DNA of 64,000 nt from Vibrio tetraodonis (GCF_003350295.1 NZ_QLYY01000018.1:62310-126309), one strand, 5' to 3'. Positions 42,623 to 51,916 are shown, numbered from the stretch's first letter. Program-made: numbers and translations. Notes: a model not told the origin generated them from the sequence alone.

Positions 42623-43201
42623 TTAGCGTTGCAAAAGAGGTTGAATCTTCTTCTCAACCGCTTCACGAGCCCGGAAGATACGTGAACGTACCGTTCCTAC
42701 TGGACATTCCATTACCGCAGCAATTTCTTCATAACTCAAACCATCCAGTTCTCGTAGCGTCATTGCCGTTTTTAAATCATCAGGCAGTGCTTCGATCGCA
42801 CCAAAAACTACTCGTTTCAATTCTTTGGACAACGTTAAGTTCTCAGGGTTCGAAATTTCTTTCAATGCACTACCTGTTTCGTAGTATTCAGCTTCTTCAG
42901 TATCTACATCTTGCGCTGGTGGTCTACGCCCCTGAGCAACAATGTGATTTTTAGCAGTATTAACCGCTATCCTATACAACCAAGTATAGAAGGCGCTCTC
43001 ACCTCGAAAACTTGGTATGGCACGATAAGCTTTAATAAATGCCTCTTGTGCTACATCAGGTACATCACCAGGATTATTGACGTAGCGAGAGATAAGGTTA
43101 CAGACTTTGTTTTGGTATTTTACCACCAAGAGATTAAAGGCTTGCTTATCTCCATTCTGAACTCGCTCAATAAGCACTTGATCGGTCAGCTGCTCGTTCA
43201 T
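42623..43201 (-). CDS. rpoE: RNA polymerase sigma-E factor
   Basis: ECF sigma factor for outer-membrane and periplasmic stress. It is 192 residues. Region 2 (about 20-90) has FNLLVVKYQNKV and DVAQEAFIKAYRAIPSFRGESAFYTWLYRIAVNTAKNH; region 4 (about 130-185) has LRELDGLSYEEIAAVMECPVGTVRSRIFRAREA. It heads the rpoE-rseA-rseB-rseC operon, and a sigma-E-type promoter lies upstream. Its stop is 26 bp before the rseA start. Confidence 0.98.
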   Translation of the reverse strand: MNEQLTDQVLIERVQNGDKQAFNLLVVKYQNKVCNLISRYVNNPGDVPDVAQEAFIKAYRAIPSFRGESAFYTWLYRIAVNTAKNHIVAQGRRPPAQDVDTEEAEYYETGSALKEISNPENLTLSKELKRVVFGAIEALPDDLKTAMTLRELDGLSYEEIAAVMECPVGTVRSRIFRAREAVEKKIQPLLQR

Positions 43202-43300
43202 TCGAGCCTGTACTCCTATTGTTATCGACCCCTACCTTACAGATATGAGTATTAATTATTCAAAACGCAGTATTGACACCACCGCTTACTTGAGCACTAT

Positions 43301-43327
43301 TGTGACTCAGTGATAAATATAAAGTTC
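43301..43327 (-). promoter_or_regulatory. Sigma-E autoregulatory promoter of rpoE
   Basis: On the minus strand GAACTT (43327-43322), 16-nt spacer, TCACA (43305-43301). The -35 element matches the sigma-E consensus GGAACTT well, and rpoE autoregulation is established in gammaproteobacteria. The -10 is a partial match to TCTGA/TCAAA. Confidence 0.6.
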
Positions 43328-43584
43328 AATTTTTTTGCAGATTTTATCTAACAAGCGATGATTCGATAACTGTATAATCAATGATAGTGGGGACGAAAGC
43401 ACCCAAAAGCAATGCTATTTACAAAGAATTGCATTCATTGAAATGTTAGTATTATCGATGTACTCCACTTCTGAGAGCGTGATGAAAGTAATTCATTCAG
43501 CTTAATGAACAACCATATTTAATAGCTGATGCCCTGCATCTTCCGAGGTATCAGCACTACTTTATTCAGGAATTTAAAAGTGTT

Positions 43585-45198
43585 ATGAACACAAACCGTG
43601 AGCATCAATGCGATGTGTTAGTGGTGGGTAGTGGCGCAGCGGGTCTGTCGCTGGCGTTACGTGTGGCCGAATACGGCAAAGTGATCGTATTGAGCAAAGG
43701 GCCAAGAAGTGAAGGTTCGACTTATTATGCACAAGGTGGAATAGCTGCTGTGTTTGACGAATCCGACAGTATTGATTCTCATGTACAAGACACTCTTATT
43801 GCTGGTGCAGGATTATGTGAACAAGAGACGGTTGAGTTTATTGCCAAAAATGCAAAAACTTGCGTCCAATGGCTGATCGATGGTGGCGTACCTTTTGATC
43901 GAGAAGAGGGCGATAGCGATGATAAACCTCGTTATCATTTAACCCGAGAAGGCGGGCATAGTCACAGAAGGATCTTGCATGCTGCCGATGCCACTGGAAT
44001 GGCGATGCAAACATCACTTCAAGATAATGCTCACCATCATCCTAATATCACCGTTTTAGAACGGCACAATGCTCTCGATTTAATATGTGAAGATAAAATT
44101 GGTGGTGATTCTGCCAAAATCGTCGGCGCCTACATATGGAACCGTAATCAAGAACGTGTTGAAACGGTTAGAAGCAAGTTTGTCGTACTCGCGACTGGCG
44201 GCGCATCAAAAGTATACCAATACACATCTAATCCAGATGTTTCTTCAGGAGATGGTATTGCCATTGCTTGGAGAGCAGGATGTCGAGTCGCCAACATGGA
44301 GTTTAACCAATTCCATCCAACATGCTTATATCACCCAGAAGCAAGAAATTTCTTGCTGACTGAGGCCTTACGAGGAGAAGGCGCATTTTTAAGGCGTCCT
44401 GACGGCACTCGCTTTATGCCCGACTTTGACTCGAGAGAGGAACTTGCCCCACGTGATGTCGTCGCCAGAGCGATTGATTTTGAAATGAAGCGTCTTGGGG
44501 CAGATTGCATGTACTTAGATATCAGCCACAAGCCTGCAGAGTTTATCGAAAAACACTTTCCAACCATTTATAGTCGGCTTATCGAATTGGGCATTGACAT
44601 GACCAAAGAGCCGATTCCCGTAGTCCCTGCCGCCCACTATACCTGTGGAGGTGTTATGGTCAACAAACAGGGTGAAACTGACTTATCACGACTTTATGCT
44701 GTTGGTGAAGTAAGTTATACAGGTCTTCACGGAGCCAACCGCATGGCTTCTAACTCTTTGCTTGAATGCGTTGTGTACGCCTGGTCTGCCGCAAACGACA
44801 TAATAGAAAAGCTTGCCAAAGCGACTATGCCACCCCCACTCCCTGCTTGGGATGAAAGTCAGGTTAGTTGTTCTGACGAAGAAGTCGTGATCCAACATAA
44901 CTGGCACGAGCTGCGTTTATTTATGTGGGATTACATGGGGATAGTGCGCACAGATAAGCGCCTTGAACGAGCCCTACGGCGCATCCAATTACTTCAGCAA
45001 GAAACGCACGAATATTACAGCAACTTCAAAGTATCGAATAATTTACTTGAACTACGTAACCTACTTCAGGTAGCAGAACTTATGGTACGCTGCGCCATGG
45101 AAAGGAAAGAGAGTCGTGGACTACACTACACTCTCGATTATCCTGAGCTCGCTCCAAATAGCGGCCCAACTATATTGTGCCCTGAAAAATTGCTCTAA
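43585..45198 (+). CDS. nadB: L-aspartate oxidase
   Basis: FAD flavoenzyme that oxidises aspartate to iminoaspartate, the first step of NAD synthesis. It has 537 residues. The FAD-binding turn is near the start ([14 protein letters not shown]), followed by [13 protein letters not shown], the active-site region [30 protein letters not shown] and the second FAD contact [16 protein letters not shown]. It is divergent from rpoE across 383 bp and closed by a terminator that overlaps the end of ygfX. Confidence 0.98.
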   Translation: MNTNREHQCDVLVVGSGAAGLSLALRVAEYGKVIVLSKGPRSEGSTYYAQGGIAAVFDESDSIDSHVQDTLIAGAGLCEQETVEFIAKNAKTCVQWLIDGGVPFDREEGDSDDKPRYHLTREGGHSHRRILHAADATGMAMQTSLQDNAHHHPNITVLERHNALDLICEDKIGGDSAKIVGAYIWNRNQERVETVRSKFVVLATGGASKVYQYTSNPDVSSGDGIAIAWRAGCRVANMEFNQFHPTCLYHPEARNFLLTEALRGEGAFLRRPDGTRFMPDFDSREELAPRDVVARAIDFEMKRLGADCMYLDISHKPAEFIEKHFPTIYSRLIELGIDMTKEPIPVVPAAHYTCGGVMVNKQGETDLSRLYAVGEVSYTGLHGANRMASNSLLECVVYAWSAANDIIEKLAKATMPPPLPAWDESQVSCSDEEVVIQHNWHELRLFMWDYMGIVRTDKRLERALRRIQLLQQETHEYYSNFKVSNNLLELRNLLQVAELMVRCAMERKESRGLHYTLDYPELAPNSGPTILCPEKLL

Positions 45199-45203
45199 AT
45201 GAT

Positions 45204-45623
45204 TTAAAGGGGAGCTTGTAGCTCCCTTTTAAACATTGATAATAACAGCCGGTAGTCCTTTTCAGACACACTGTCGCGCCACAAAATGTGCCTCTCGCCA
45301 CTATCAAATTGCAAAAGCAAACCAAGTGCTGGTAGCAGCATTACTCTCTTTTTGACCATGAACTCTCGACCATTCAATTCACCCAAACCAGAGTTAGATA
45401 TGATCAGATTACCTTTGAGGGCATTGACTAACCAGCCAGAAAGACAATGATGCCTATAAACACAAGCAGCAAGGTAGAGAGTTAATGGTAGTGGAAGATT
45501 CGAAGCCGAAAAGACACTGCAGGCTAAAATCAAGATAGTGAAATTAACCTGACAAGCGATAAATGACGTTGAGGCAACTAACCTAACGTACTTTACTGAG
45601 GTTGTGAGCAACGATTTTGTCAA
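45204..45623 (-). CDS. ygfX: YgfX (CptA)-family inner membrane protein
   Basis: Small inner-membrane protein found beside sdhE; in E. coli ygfX (cptA) was reported to affect MreB and FtsZ and was called a toxin. The frame reads RLVASTSFIACQVNFTILILACSVF with two membrane helices (about 25-55), then a cytoplasmic tail containing LLLQFDSGERHILWRDSV. It overlaps sdhE by about 41 bp. No ATG precedes the conserved RLVAS, so a TTG at 45623 or 45611 must start it. The length depends on this choice (139 or 135 residues). Toxicity was not examined and is uncertain. Confidence 0.8.
   Translation of the reverse strand: MTKSLLTTSVKYVRLVASTSFIACQVNFTILILACSVFSASNLPLPLTLYLAACVYRHHCLSGWLVNALKGNLIISNSGLGELNGREFMVKKRVMLLPALGLLLQFDSGERHILWRDSVSEKDYRLLLSMFKRELQAPL
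45206..45230 (+). terminator. nadB terminator
   Basis: AAAGGGGAGCT, short loop, AGCTCCCTTTT. It lies right after the nadB stop and inside the 3' end of the convergent ygfX. It can work on both strands. Confidence 0.8.
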
Positions 45624-45843
45624 CCATAGAGGCGTGACCTAAATTATCACTACGCCCGTGCCCCATTATCCAAGTAAATAAATCTGGATCATCACACTCT
45701 AGCAGTGCAACAAAGTCACGCTGTTCCTCTTCTTGTAGCTCTTCAAAGCATTCTTCAAAAAATGGCATAATGACCACATCGAGCTCCAACATACCTCGAC
45801 GACATGCCCATTTAATACGAGCTTTTTCTTCCGGAGTGTACAA
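45583..45843 (-). CDS. sdhE: SdhE, FAD assembly factor (YgfY)
   Basis: Chaperone that helps attach FAD covalently to succinate dehydrogenase and fumarate reductase. The start is a TTG at 45843, read as MYTPEEKARIKWACRRGMLELDV, with AGGTGG nine to ten bases upstream; no ATG fits. This gives 86 residues, close to the E. coli 88. The RGxxE motif is present (RRGMLELD), with DDPDLFTWIMGHG after it. An open frame continues upstream but is not conserved. It overlaps ygfX downstream and faces away from ygfZ, as in E. coli. Confidence 0.92.
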   Translation of the reverse strand: MYTPEEKARIKWACRRGMLELDVVIMPFFEECFEELQEEEQRDFVALLECDDPDLFTWIMGHGRSDNLGHASMVDKIVAHNLSKVR

Positions 45844-46031
45844 TTTTAATTTCCACCTTTTAGGTTGTTTGTCGCGAGTGTAACAATCAATAAATCGAAC
45901 CACCACTAACTAAGTCACAATCCCGAGTGAGCTAACAGATTTATAACACTTCCCATACTGGTTGAAAGGTTGTTTCCTAAGGTCGTTCAGCGCTAACATA
46001 GCAAACAAACTATTGCACTCAGGTAAAGAAC

Positions 46032-47000
46032 ATGAATTGGCCAAACGACTTTAATCAACTCTCATTATCCAGTACAGACCCGCTTCCAGAATTGTCATTA
46101 ACTTATTTGGCATCATGGGGGATGATTACCGCTGAAGGTGACGACAAGAAATCTTACTTACAAGGTCAAGTCACATGTGACGTAGTCAAACTTTCTGAAG
46201 ATGAAAGCACCCTAGGCGCGCATTGTGACGCGAAAGGAAAAACATGGAGTATATTTCGTTTATTTCACCACCGCTCTGGCTACGCAATGTTTCAACCAAA
46301 ATCAGCCATAGAGAAAGAACTTGCTGAGCTAAAAAAATACGCCATTTTTTCTAAAATCGAATTTCTTGCTAGTACCGATGTACTGCTCGGCTTAGTAGGT
46401 AAAAATGCCATCAATACAATTAATAGCTTATCTTCACAACAAGGTTCAGTTCGACCCATAGATGGGGGCACAGCGGTACAAATAGATGAGCAAAGGTGGT
46501 TACTCGCGGTCGATAAAGATACTGCGTCCAAACTCTGTCAATCTATTGATGCGCCAAAAATCTCTGAAGAAGTTTGGACATTATTAGACATTCAATCGGC
46601 GATACCTATCGTAAGTGAAGCTGTGCAAAACGAACACATCCCACAAGCGTTAAACCTGCAAGCTCTGAAAGGTATTAGCTTCAGTAAAGGGTGTTACACA
46701 GGTCAAGAAACCGTCGCCAGAGCCAAATATCGAGGCATGAATAAAAGGTCTTTGCAAATCGTATCAGGTGACTACTCCGAAACACTATCAGCAAACTCAG
46801 AGCTGGAACGTTCAGTGGGTGAAAACTGGCGCAGCGCCGGTGATTTAATCGCAAGCTACTCGTTTAACGACAACAAAGCTCTAGGCCTTGTTGTTCTGCC
46901 TAATAATCTTGACGCTGATACTAAGCTTCGTCTAACGAGCCAACCAGATTCTTCTTGGACAATCCAACCGCTCCCATACTCGCTTGATGATGACCAATAG
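46032..47000 (+). CDS. ygfZ: Folate-binding protein YgfZ
   Basis: Tetrahydrofolate-binding protein, GcvT-like, needed for assembly or repair of some iron-sulfur enzymes such as MiaB. It has 322 residues. The diagnostic motif KGCYTGQE is present (GISFSKGCYTGQETVARAKYRG). The N-terminal GcvT-like domain has LQGQVTCDV. It is divergent from sdhE, a conserved arrangement. Its 3' end overlaps the next gene by about 14 bp. Confidence 0.95.
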   Translation: MNWPNDFNQLSLSSTDPLPELSLTYLASWGMITAEGDDKKSYLQGQVTCDVVKLSEDESTLGAHCDAKGKTWSIFRLFHHRSGYAMFQPKSAIEKELAELKKYAIFSKIEFLASTDVLLGLVGKNAINTINSLSSQQGSVRPIDGGTAVQIDEQRWLLAVDKDTASKLCQSIDAPKISEEVWTLLDIQSAIPIVSEAVQNEHIPQALNLQALKGISFSKGCYTGQETVARAKYRGMNKRSLQIVSGDYSETLSANSELERSVGENWRSAGDLIASYSFNDNKALGLVVLPNNLDADTKLRLTSQPDSSWTIQPLPYSLDDDQ

Positions 47001-47463
47001 CCTTGATACCAATATTACCCGCTACCTGAACGCGCAGCGGGTTTCGTTTCGCGTACTTCCTCACCAATCTCCAGTCACTACTATTGAAGACGCTGCAAAG
47101 CAGAGAGGGGTTTTACCTGAGCAAATGGTTAAGTGTATTCTTCTGCGAGATATGGGGAATTTGTATGCGCTGGCTTGTGTCCCCGGCGATCGCTTAGCAG
47201 ATCCAAAAAGGGTGAGGAGCCTATTAGGCTGCCGACGCATGACATGTGCCGATCAGTCCGACATAGAGAAACTTACTGGATACCAAATAGGTACAGTCAC
47301 TCCTTTATTGTTGCCAACCAAGATGCCCATCATTTTTGACCATCGACTAATGCAACAAAGCGAGGTCACTATCAGCAGTGGTTCTCTACTTGCCGGTATT
47401 GCATTACAGATCGATGACTTGTTTAACCTATGTAATCCTGTCTTAGCGGATATTTGTCGCTGA
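46987..47463 (+). CDS. YbaK/ProX-type aminoacyl-tRNA deacylase family protein
   Basis: A 158-residue soluble protein of the YbaK/prolyl-tRNA deacylase family, which clears mischarged tRNAs in trans. The family region includes VTTIEDAAKQRGVLPEQMVKCILL and ALACVPGDRLADPKRVRSLLGCRRM; GTVTPLLL matches the GxxxP motif. The substrate (Cys, Ala, or another) cannot be read off. Start is ATG at 46987 or 46990, inside the ygfZ end, so the two are coupled. Confidence 0.85.
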   Translation: MMTNSLDTNITRYLNAQRVSFRVLPHQSPVTTIEDAAKQRGVLPEQMVKCILLRDMGNLYALACVPGDRLADPKRVRSLLGCRRMTCADQSDIEKLTGYQIGTVTPLLLPTKMPIIFDHRLMQQSEVTISSGSLLAGIALQIDDLFNLCNPVLADICR

Positions 47464-47629
47464 CCTATGTCTAACTGGCAAAGCTCAAGAACCAAACATC
47501 TAACATTTAAATGTGAGTTAATACTCAATAAGAGATAAAAACCAGGACATTTATATTCATATAAACGGCATTTGAAGTCATTTACCACATCATGAATTAC
47601 ACTTGTATTGTTAGGAACATTCATGCCTG

Positions 47630-47789
47630 TGCCTAGATGTTAACTGCGATGTTTATCGTCGCAATTGCCTTTAGTTACGAGTACTAGGCTAAATGTCTAA
47701 CCACACAGTGAGACCACTGAACACATCAGTGATTTTACTCTTGTGTAATGCATCTGTGACTGTTTGCCCGCGATATGCGGGCTTTTTTT
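47630..47789 (+). ncRNA. Candidate small RNA or long 3' UTR with terminator
   Basis: Between the deacylase stop and the small gene at 48085, 160 bp hold two ordered hairpins: TGCGATG, loop of five, CGTCGCA (47645-47663) and a perfect terminator at 47766-47789. No ORF fits. The terminator lies 300 bp beyond the deacylase stop, so the RNA may be independent or processed from the 3' UTR. No promoter was recognised. Confidence 0.35.
47766..47789 (+). terminator. Strong intrinsic terminator
   Basis: GCCCGC, loop GATAT, GCGGGC, then seven T residues. A textbook form, 300 bp from the nearest upstream stop codon. Confidence 0.9.
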
Positions 47790-48084
47790 ATGCAAAAAAT
47801 TTACCTTAAATTGTCACATAAAAAAAATATTAAACTATTCTTAAAACTGTCATAAATCTCGGGTTTACTATTTGGTGACTAAATAGTACGAGATGATTTC
47901 CATAGACAGAGCATAACTAAGGGAAAACATCACATAGTAATGGGTAGCTATCTGTAATTTTGTTTTATGAAGCACAAATACCCAAAAGACATTCATTTTA
48001 CTGCATAAATTTCCATCATAATCACATTAATATTGAGCGGAAAATTATAAACTTGCGGTGCTTGCTACATATAAGGATCACTCT

Positions 48085-48291
48085 ATGAGACTGTTTAAGC
48101 GCTACATGCCAGGTATGATTGCTAAACATGTAAGTCGATTGTTTAAGGGAAGGATTTATATTTGTGGAGTTGGACGATTTGAATTCGATAACGGAAAGCT
48201 CGTGCTACCAGAAAGGGCAGAAAAGCGTCACTTTAAAACGGTGAAAGAAGTTAATCAGGAAATAATGCGCCTACGCTGCGCATACATATAA
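48085..48291 (+). CDS. Small basic protein, function unknown
   Basis: A 68-residue protein rich in Arg and Lys, without a signal peptide or membrane helix. It starts MRLFKRYMPGMIAKHVS and has the middle stretch FKGRIYICGVGRFEFDNGKLVLPE, probably beta-strands, then a helical end. AAGGA seven bases upstream decides the start over an in-frame upstream ATG at 48058. It has its own long (over 290 bp) AT-rich upstream region and its own terminator, so it is a single-gene unit. Codon use and RBS look real. I do not recognise a family. A nucleic-acid-binding role is possible from its charge, but that is a guess. Confidence 0.72.
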   Translation: MRLFKRYMPGMIAKHVSRLFKGRIYICGVGRFEFDNGKLVLPERAEKRHFKTVKEVNQEIMRLRCAYI

Positions 48292-48302
48292 AAGTTTTAT
48301 GG

Positions 48303-48326
48303 GGGCTGGTTAAAACCAGCCCTTTT
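48303..48326. terminator. Terminator between the small gene and ubiI
   Basis: GGGCTGGT, loop TAAA, ACCAGCCC, then TTTT. It serves the plus-strand gene, and perhaps ubiI on the other strand. Confidence 0.82.
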
Positions 48327-48333
48327 CATTACA

Positions 48334-49560
48334 TCAAACCGCTTCTTGCTCTAAATACTTTGCTAATACAGGTAAATTCCCTTTAAGTCCTAGCGCTCTT
48401 TTCATGATCTCATCTTTGGCACCTGGTAACTGGCCAACCAAAGTCATGCCTAGTCCCCGAACCAATTTCTTAGCAGGATTATTACCGGAGAATAAGTCTT
48501 TGAAACCTTGCATCGACGCGATCATTTTCGCGGCTTCCGACTTCCGCCAGCGTTCATAGCCCCGTAAATGTCGACGACTACCAATATCATGGCCTTTACG
48601 CCAACTGGTTTGAACTTCTTGAGCGAGACACGCCGCATCCAGCAACCCCAAATTCACCCCCTGTCCCGCCAAAGGATGAATAGTGTGCGCAGCATCACCA
48701 ACTAATGCAACTCTATCAGTCACAAAGTCCCGTGCATAACGCATTTTTAATGGGAAGGACGCACGCTTACCAACCACTTCGCATAACCCCAGTCTTGCAT
48801 CAAATTCAGCTGTAAGTGTTTTGTTGAATTCTTGATCGGGTACTGATACTAAATATTCAGCACGCTCAGGTTCTGTTGACCACACGATGGAACTCATATT
48901 ACTCTGATCCATGGGCAAAAACGCAAGAGGGCCTTGTGAAGTAAATACTTGACGGGCGACTTTGTCATGTTCCTCAGCCGTCCAAACATTCGCGACTATC
49001 GCACTATGACCATAATCCCAGTGAGTGAGCGGAATATCCAATTGTCTGCGTACCCAAGAGTTAGCGCCGTCTGCACCCACCACGAGTTTTGCTGTGAGTC
49101 CTTGCCCATTCGCCAGATTCAGCCATACCTCACTTTCACCAACCGCCATCGAATGACACTGAGCAGGTAGATGAAGGCTTACATTCGGCATTTGCTTGAC
49201 CCTGTCGAGCAGAGCCAGTTGAATCACTCTATTTTCCACAATGTGTCCGAGATCTGGTTGAGCGAGCTTCTTTGCATCAAACTCAATACGAGCAAAACTA
49301 TCTTGCTCCCAAACTTCCATTGCCGAATAAGGGGATGCCCTGCGTTGAACTATCCCCTCCCATGCACCCAGGTTACGTAAAATGACTTCACTCGAGCGAC
49401 TAAGAGCAGAGACTCGGACATCAGGGAGGTCATTGATTTCACACTCTGGTATCTGACTTTCAATTACCGCTACTCGCAAGTCAGTGTCTTTGAAGGCAGC
49501 GGCAAGCGTCAACCCTACCATGCCTCCACCAACAATTGCGATATCAACGCTTTGTATCAT
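48334..49560 (-). CDS. ubiI: UbiI-type FAD-dependent ubiquinone-pathway hydroxylase
   Basis: Flavin monooxygenase for aerobic C5 hydroxylation in ubiquinone synthesis. Start at 49560 (MIQSVDIAIVGGGMVGLTLA) with AGGAAGGG upstream, giving 408 residues. FAD motifs are GGGMVG, VGADGANSWVR and VALVGDAAHTIHPLAGQGVNLGLLDA. It lies downstream of ubiH by 23 bp in the same direction. It could be another member of the UbiH/I/F family, but its order matches ubiH-ubiI. Confidence 0.9.
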   Translation of the reverse strand: MIQSVDIAIVGGGMVGLTLAAAFKDTDLRVAVIESQIPECEINDLPDVRVSALSRSSEVILRNLGAWEGIVQRRASPYSAMEVWEQDSFARIEFDAKKLAQPDLGHIVENRVIQLALLDRVKQMPNVSLHLPAQCHSMAVGESEVWLNLANGQGLTAKLVVGADGANSWVRRQLDIPLTHWDYGHSAIVANVWTAEEHDKVARQVFTSQGPLAFLPMDQSNMSSIVWSTEPERAEYLVSVPDQEFNKTLTAEFDARLGLCEVVGKRASFPLKMRYARDFVTDRVALVGDAAHTIHPLAGQGVNLGLLDAACLAQEVQTSWRKGHDIGSRRHLRGYERWRKSEAAKMIASMQGFKDLFSGNNPAKKLVRGLGMTLVGQLPGAKDEIMKRALGLKGNLPVLAKYLEQEAV

Positions 49561-49583
49561 CGAACCCTTCCTCACTCAGGTTG

Positions 49584-50762
49584 CTACCTAGCAACCAAAC
49601 CTAATGTTCTTGTTAATAAAGGAGCTTTGAGCATGGTCGCATTGTCCATTGCCGCTAACCCCAGATTACGAGCAACCCTAAAACTCAGATAATCATTGGA
49701 AAAAATATGAACCAGCGATGAAGTCAGTGATAATGTCATGGACCTATCAAGCTCTCGACGACGCTGATACTGACTCAACACGGAGTAATCACCTGGGTCT
49801 TGAACATGAGACATTATTGAATCTGCCAGTGTCGCAATATCTCGAATGCCTAAGTTGAATCCTTGTCCGGCAATTGGATGAAGGGTTTGTGCTGCGTTAC
49901 CAATAATCGCTAATCGATGCGAAATGTTTTGCTGGCGAAAACTTTGTTGCAGTGGATAACTGCTTCTGTGGCCAATAGTTTGAAACTCTCCTAGCCGCCA
50001 GCCAAAAGCCGCTTGCAATGCCTGTTTGAATTCTGAATCATCTAGAGACATTATCTGCGTGGCTTGATCGGGTTTAAGGCACCAGACCAAAGACATTCTT
50101 TGCTCACTCATAGGTAGAAGTGCCAAAGGCCCTGATGAAGTGAAGCGTTCAAAAGCCTTTCCTTGGTGAGCTTGAGCAGTTTTAACGTTTGCTATAACCG
50201 CCACTTGTTCAAAATCATGCAACTCTGACTCAACCTCCAATTGTTCACAGCAAGTTGATCTCGCACCATCGGCAGCAACCAACAGTTTACTTGCTAACGA
50301 TTGACCATCATTGAGAGTAACGCAAACTTGATGCTGCAACCTTTCTATCTGGCTCACGCGAGCGGGGCACAACAGGTGAATATTCTTATGCTGGCTCAAT
50401 TGTTCACTGTAGTATCGCCCTACGTCAGTAAGTTCAACCACATAACCCAGTGCGTCTACTGGTATTTCTTGGTGATCAATATCTGTCATACCAGCATGCC
50501 CCCGGTCAGACACATGGATGTGTTTTATTGGCGTCGCAAACTCGGCCATAGCTTGCCAAAGATCATACTGTTTAAGAATGTTGACTGTACCAAGCGATAA
50601 AGCAATAGCTCGCGAATCAAATCCAGGATGAGCATCATAATCAGCCTGATAGGGTTCAACGACAGCAATGGACAGCGAACCACCAGCTAACTTACTCACC
50701 GCCAGCGCCAATGTCATCCCTGCCATTGCACCTCCGGTGATGACAATATCAAACTGCTTCAT
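49584..50762 (-). CDS. ubiH: UbiH, 2-octaprenyl-6-methoxyphenol hydroxylase
   Basis: Flavin monooxygenase for C1 hydroxylation in ubiquinone synthesis. It has 392 residues. It starts at 50762 (MKQFDIVITGGAMAGMTLALAV); the open frame above is not conserved. FAD motifs are ITGGAMAG, VAADGARSTCCEQL and IIGNAAQTLHPIAGQGFNLG. The GNAAQ variant of the usual GDAAH is also that of E. coli UbiH, which supports this assignment over UbiI. It follows ygfB by 13 bp. Confidence 0.93.
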   Translation of the reverse strand: MKQFDIVITGGAMAGMTLALAVSKLAGGSLSIAVVEPYQADYDAHPGFDSRAIALSLGTVNILKQYDLWQAMAEFATPIKHIHVSDRGHAGMTDIDHQEIPVDALGYVVELTDVGRYYSEQLSQHKNIHLLCPARVSQIERLQHQVCVTLNDGQSLASKLLVAADGARSTCCEQLEVESELHDFEQVAVIANVKTAQAHQGKAFERFTSSGPLALLPMSEQRMSLVWCLKPDQATQIMSLDDSEFKQALQAAFGWRLGEFQTIGHRSSYPLQQSFRQQNISHRLAIIGNAAQTLHPIAGQGFNLGIRDIATLADSIMSHVQDPGDYSVLSQYQRRRELDRSMTLSLTSSLVHIFSNDYLSFRVARNLGLAAMDNATMLKAPLLTRTLGLVAR

Positions 50763-50775
50763 GAAATATCCTACA

Positions 50776-51351
50776 TTAATGAATAGTCGGGGCCTTTTGT
50801 TTCTCAGGTTTCTGACCAAACTCAGCATGTATGGTTAATACACAAACCTTGATGTGTTCGATCACTTGCTCAAGCAATTGCGCTTGTTCTTCAAGATCAT
50901 CGTCTTCGTCAATACCTAATTTGGCTATTTCTTCTAAGTCTGCCAACGCCTCTTTGGTGTCCTTGGATGCTTGCCTAAGTTCAGCGCCAACTAAACCAAG
51001 TCCAGAAATGTAGTGATTAACCCATTCGGCAACACCATCCGCCATATCAAATAAGCTAGCGCTCGCCTCTTCATCGGGTAGCAAGATTGAGATATTCATG
51101 GCGGAGCTTGTAAACTCAGCAACGGTCACGTCTAATGTGGTTTGAGCTAGTTGCAGTGGTTTAGCAGGCCATCCCATGCCATCATTGGTGTAGTCAAAAA
51201 TCATCGGCTGCCAACTTTTGTCTGTTAGGCTCAAACCACCACTTAACATACCAGCCAGTAATCCGTGTAACTCAGCAGGATTGACCGCTAAACCAGCGGT
51301 TTGAAGTTCACTTGCTAGGGTCAAATAGGCTGGCAACTTATGTTCGCTCAT
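50776..51351 (-). CDS. ygfB: YgfB, UPF0149 family protein
   Basis: A 191-residue cytoplasmic helical protein of family UPF0149. Start at 51351 ([36 protein letters not shown]), with a weak GGGATGC upstream. The C-terminal half has acidic patches ([22 protein letters not shown]). In Pseudomonas YgfB controls resistance genes through AlpA, but the role here is unknown. It leads the ygfB-ubiH-ubiI run and is divergent from zapA. In E. coli pepP lies between ygfB and ubiH; here it does not. Confidence 0.9.
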   Translation of the reverse strand: MSEHKLPAYLTLASELQTAGLAVNPAELHGLLAGMLSGGLSLTDKSWQPMIFDYTNDGMGWPAKPLQLAQTTLDVTVAEFTSSAMNISILLPDEEASASLFDMADGVAEWVNHYISGLGLVGAELRQASKDTKEALADLEEIAKLGIDEDDDLEEQAQLLEQVIEHIKVCVLTIHAEFGQKPEKQKAPTIH

Positions 51352-51587
51352 ACAAGCATCCCAAAAATAAGTAAATAATACCGATTCTAGCATTTACTTG
51401 AGGGAGCGAAAACGAACGATTAGCCGATTGTGAGTGGCTTTTATACAATTTGGTTAATTAGTGTAGTTTTGCATGGGAATTTATACTGTCGAGAGGGAAA
51501 AGCTTGAATCTTAACAAGCCTTTTTCTATAGTTTCTTCCTTGGTGATCATCTACATATCACACCCAACTAACGTATTCAGGGTCGCT

Positions 51588-51896
51588 ATGAGTAATCAAG
51601 CAGTTGAAGTTGAAATTTTAGGTAAATTAACTCGAGTAAACTGCCCTGCTGGGCAAGAGGAGTCGCTACGTAATGCGGCTCAGCAACTTGATGAACGTCT
51701 AAAAGATATGACTTCTAAGACAAAAATCACCAATGAAGTACAATTACTCACCTTTGTCGCATTGAACGTCTGTCATGAATTGGAAAGCCGTGATACATTA
51801 GAAGTAGAGCAAAAAAAAACGCTCGACAATAAGTTGGAACAATTAACCACCTTATTAAGTGATGCGCTCGGCCAAGTAAAGCTGGAACAGCAATAA
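51588..51896 (+). CDS. zapA: ZapA, cell division protein
   Basis: Small coiled-coil protein that bundles FtsZ filaments at midcell. Start at 51588 (MSNQAVEVEILGKLTRVNCPAGQEESL), giving 102 residues, close to the usual 109; AGGG precedes it, and the long open frame upstream is not conserved. The N-terminal globular domain (about 1-60) is followed by a helix (about 60-102). It is the first gene of the conserved zapA-ssrS-ygfA set and lies divergent from ygfB. Confidence 0.95.
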   Translation: MSNQAVEVEILGKLTRVNCPAGQEESLRNAAQQLDERLKDMTSKTKITNEVQLLTFVALNVCHELESRDTLEVEQKKTLDNKLEQLTTLLSDALGQVKLEQQ

Positions 51897-51916
51897 GCTT
51901 TTGGGCCAACAATAAG

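Noticed and set aside
47811..47859. Possible Pho box (TTGTCACATAAA and CTGTCATAAAT)
   Set aside because: The two half-sites are 36 bp apart, not the 11-bp direct-repeat spacing of PhoB sites, and the region is very AT-rich.
49584..50762. UbiH motif GNAAQ instead of GDAAH, read as a lost catalytic residue
   Set aside because: E. coli UbiH has the same variant, so it is normal for this enzyme.
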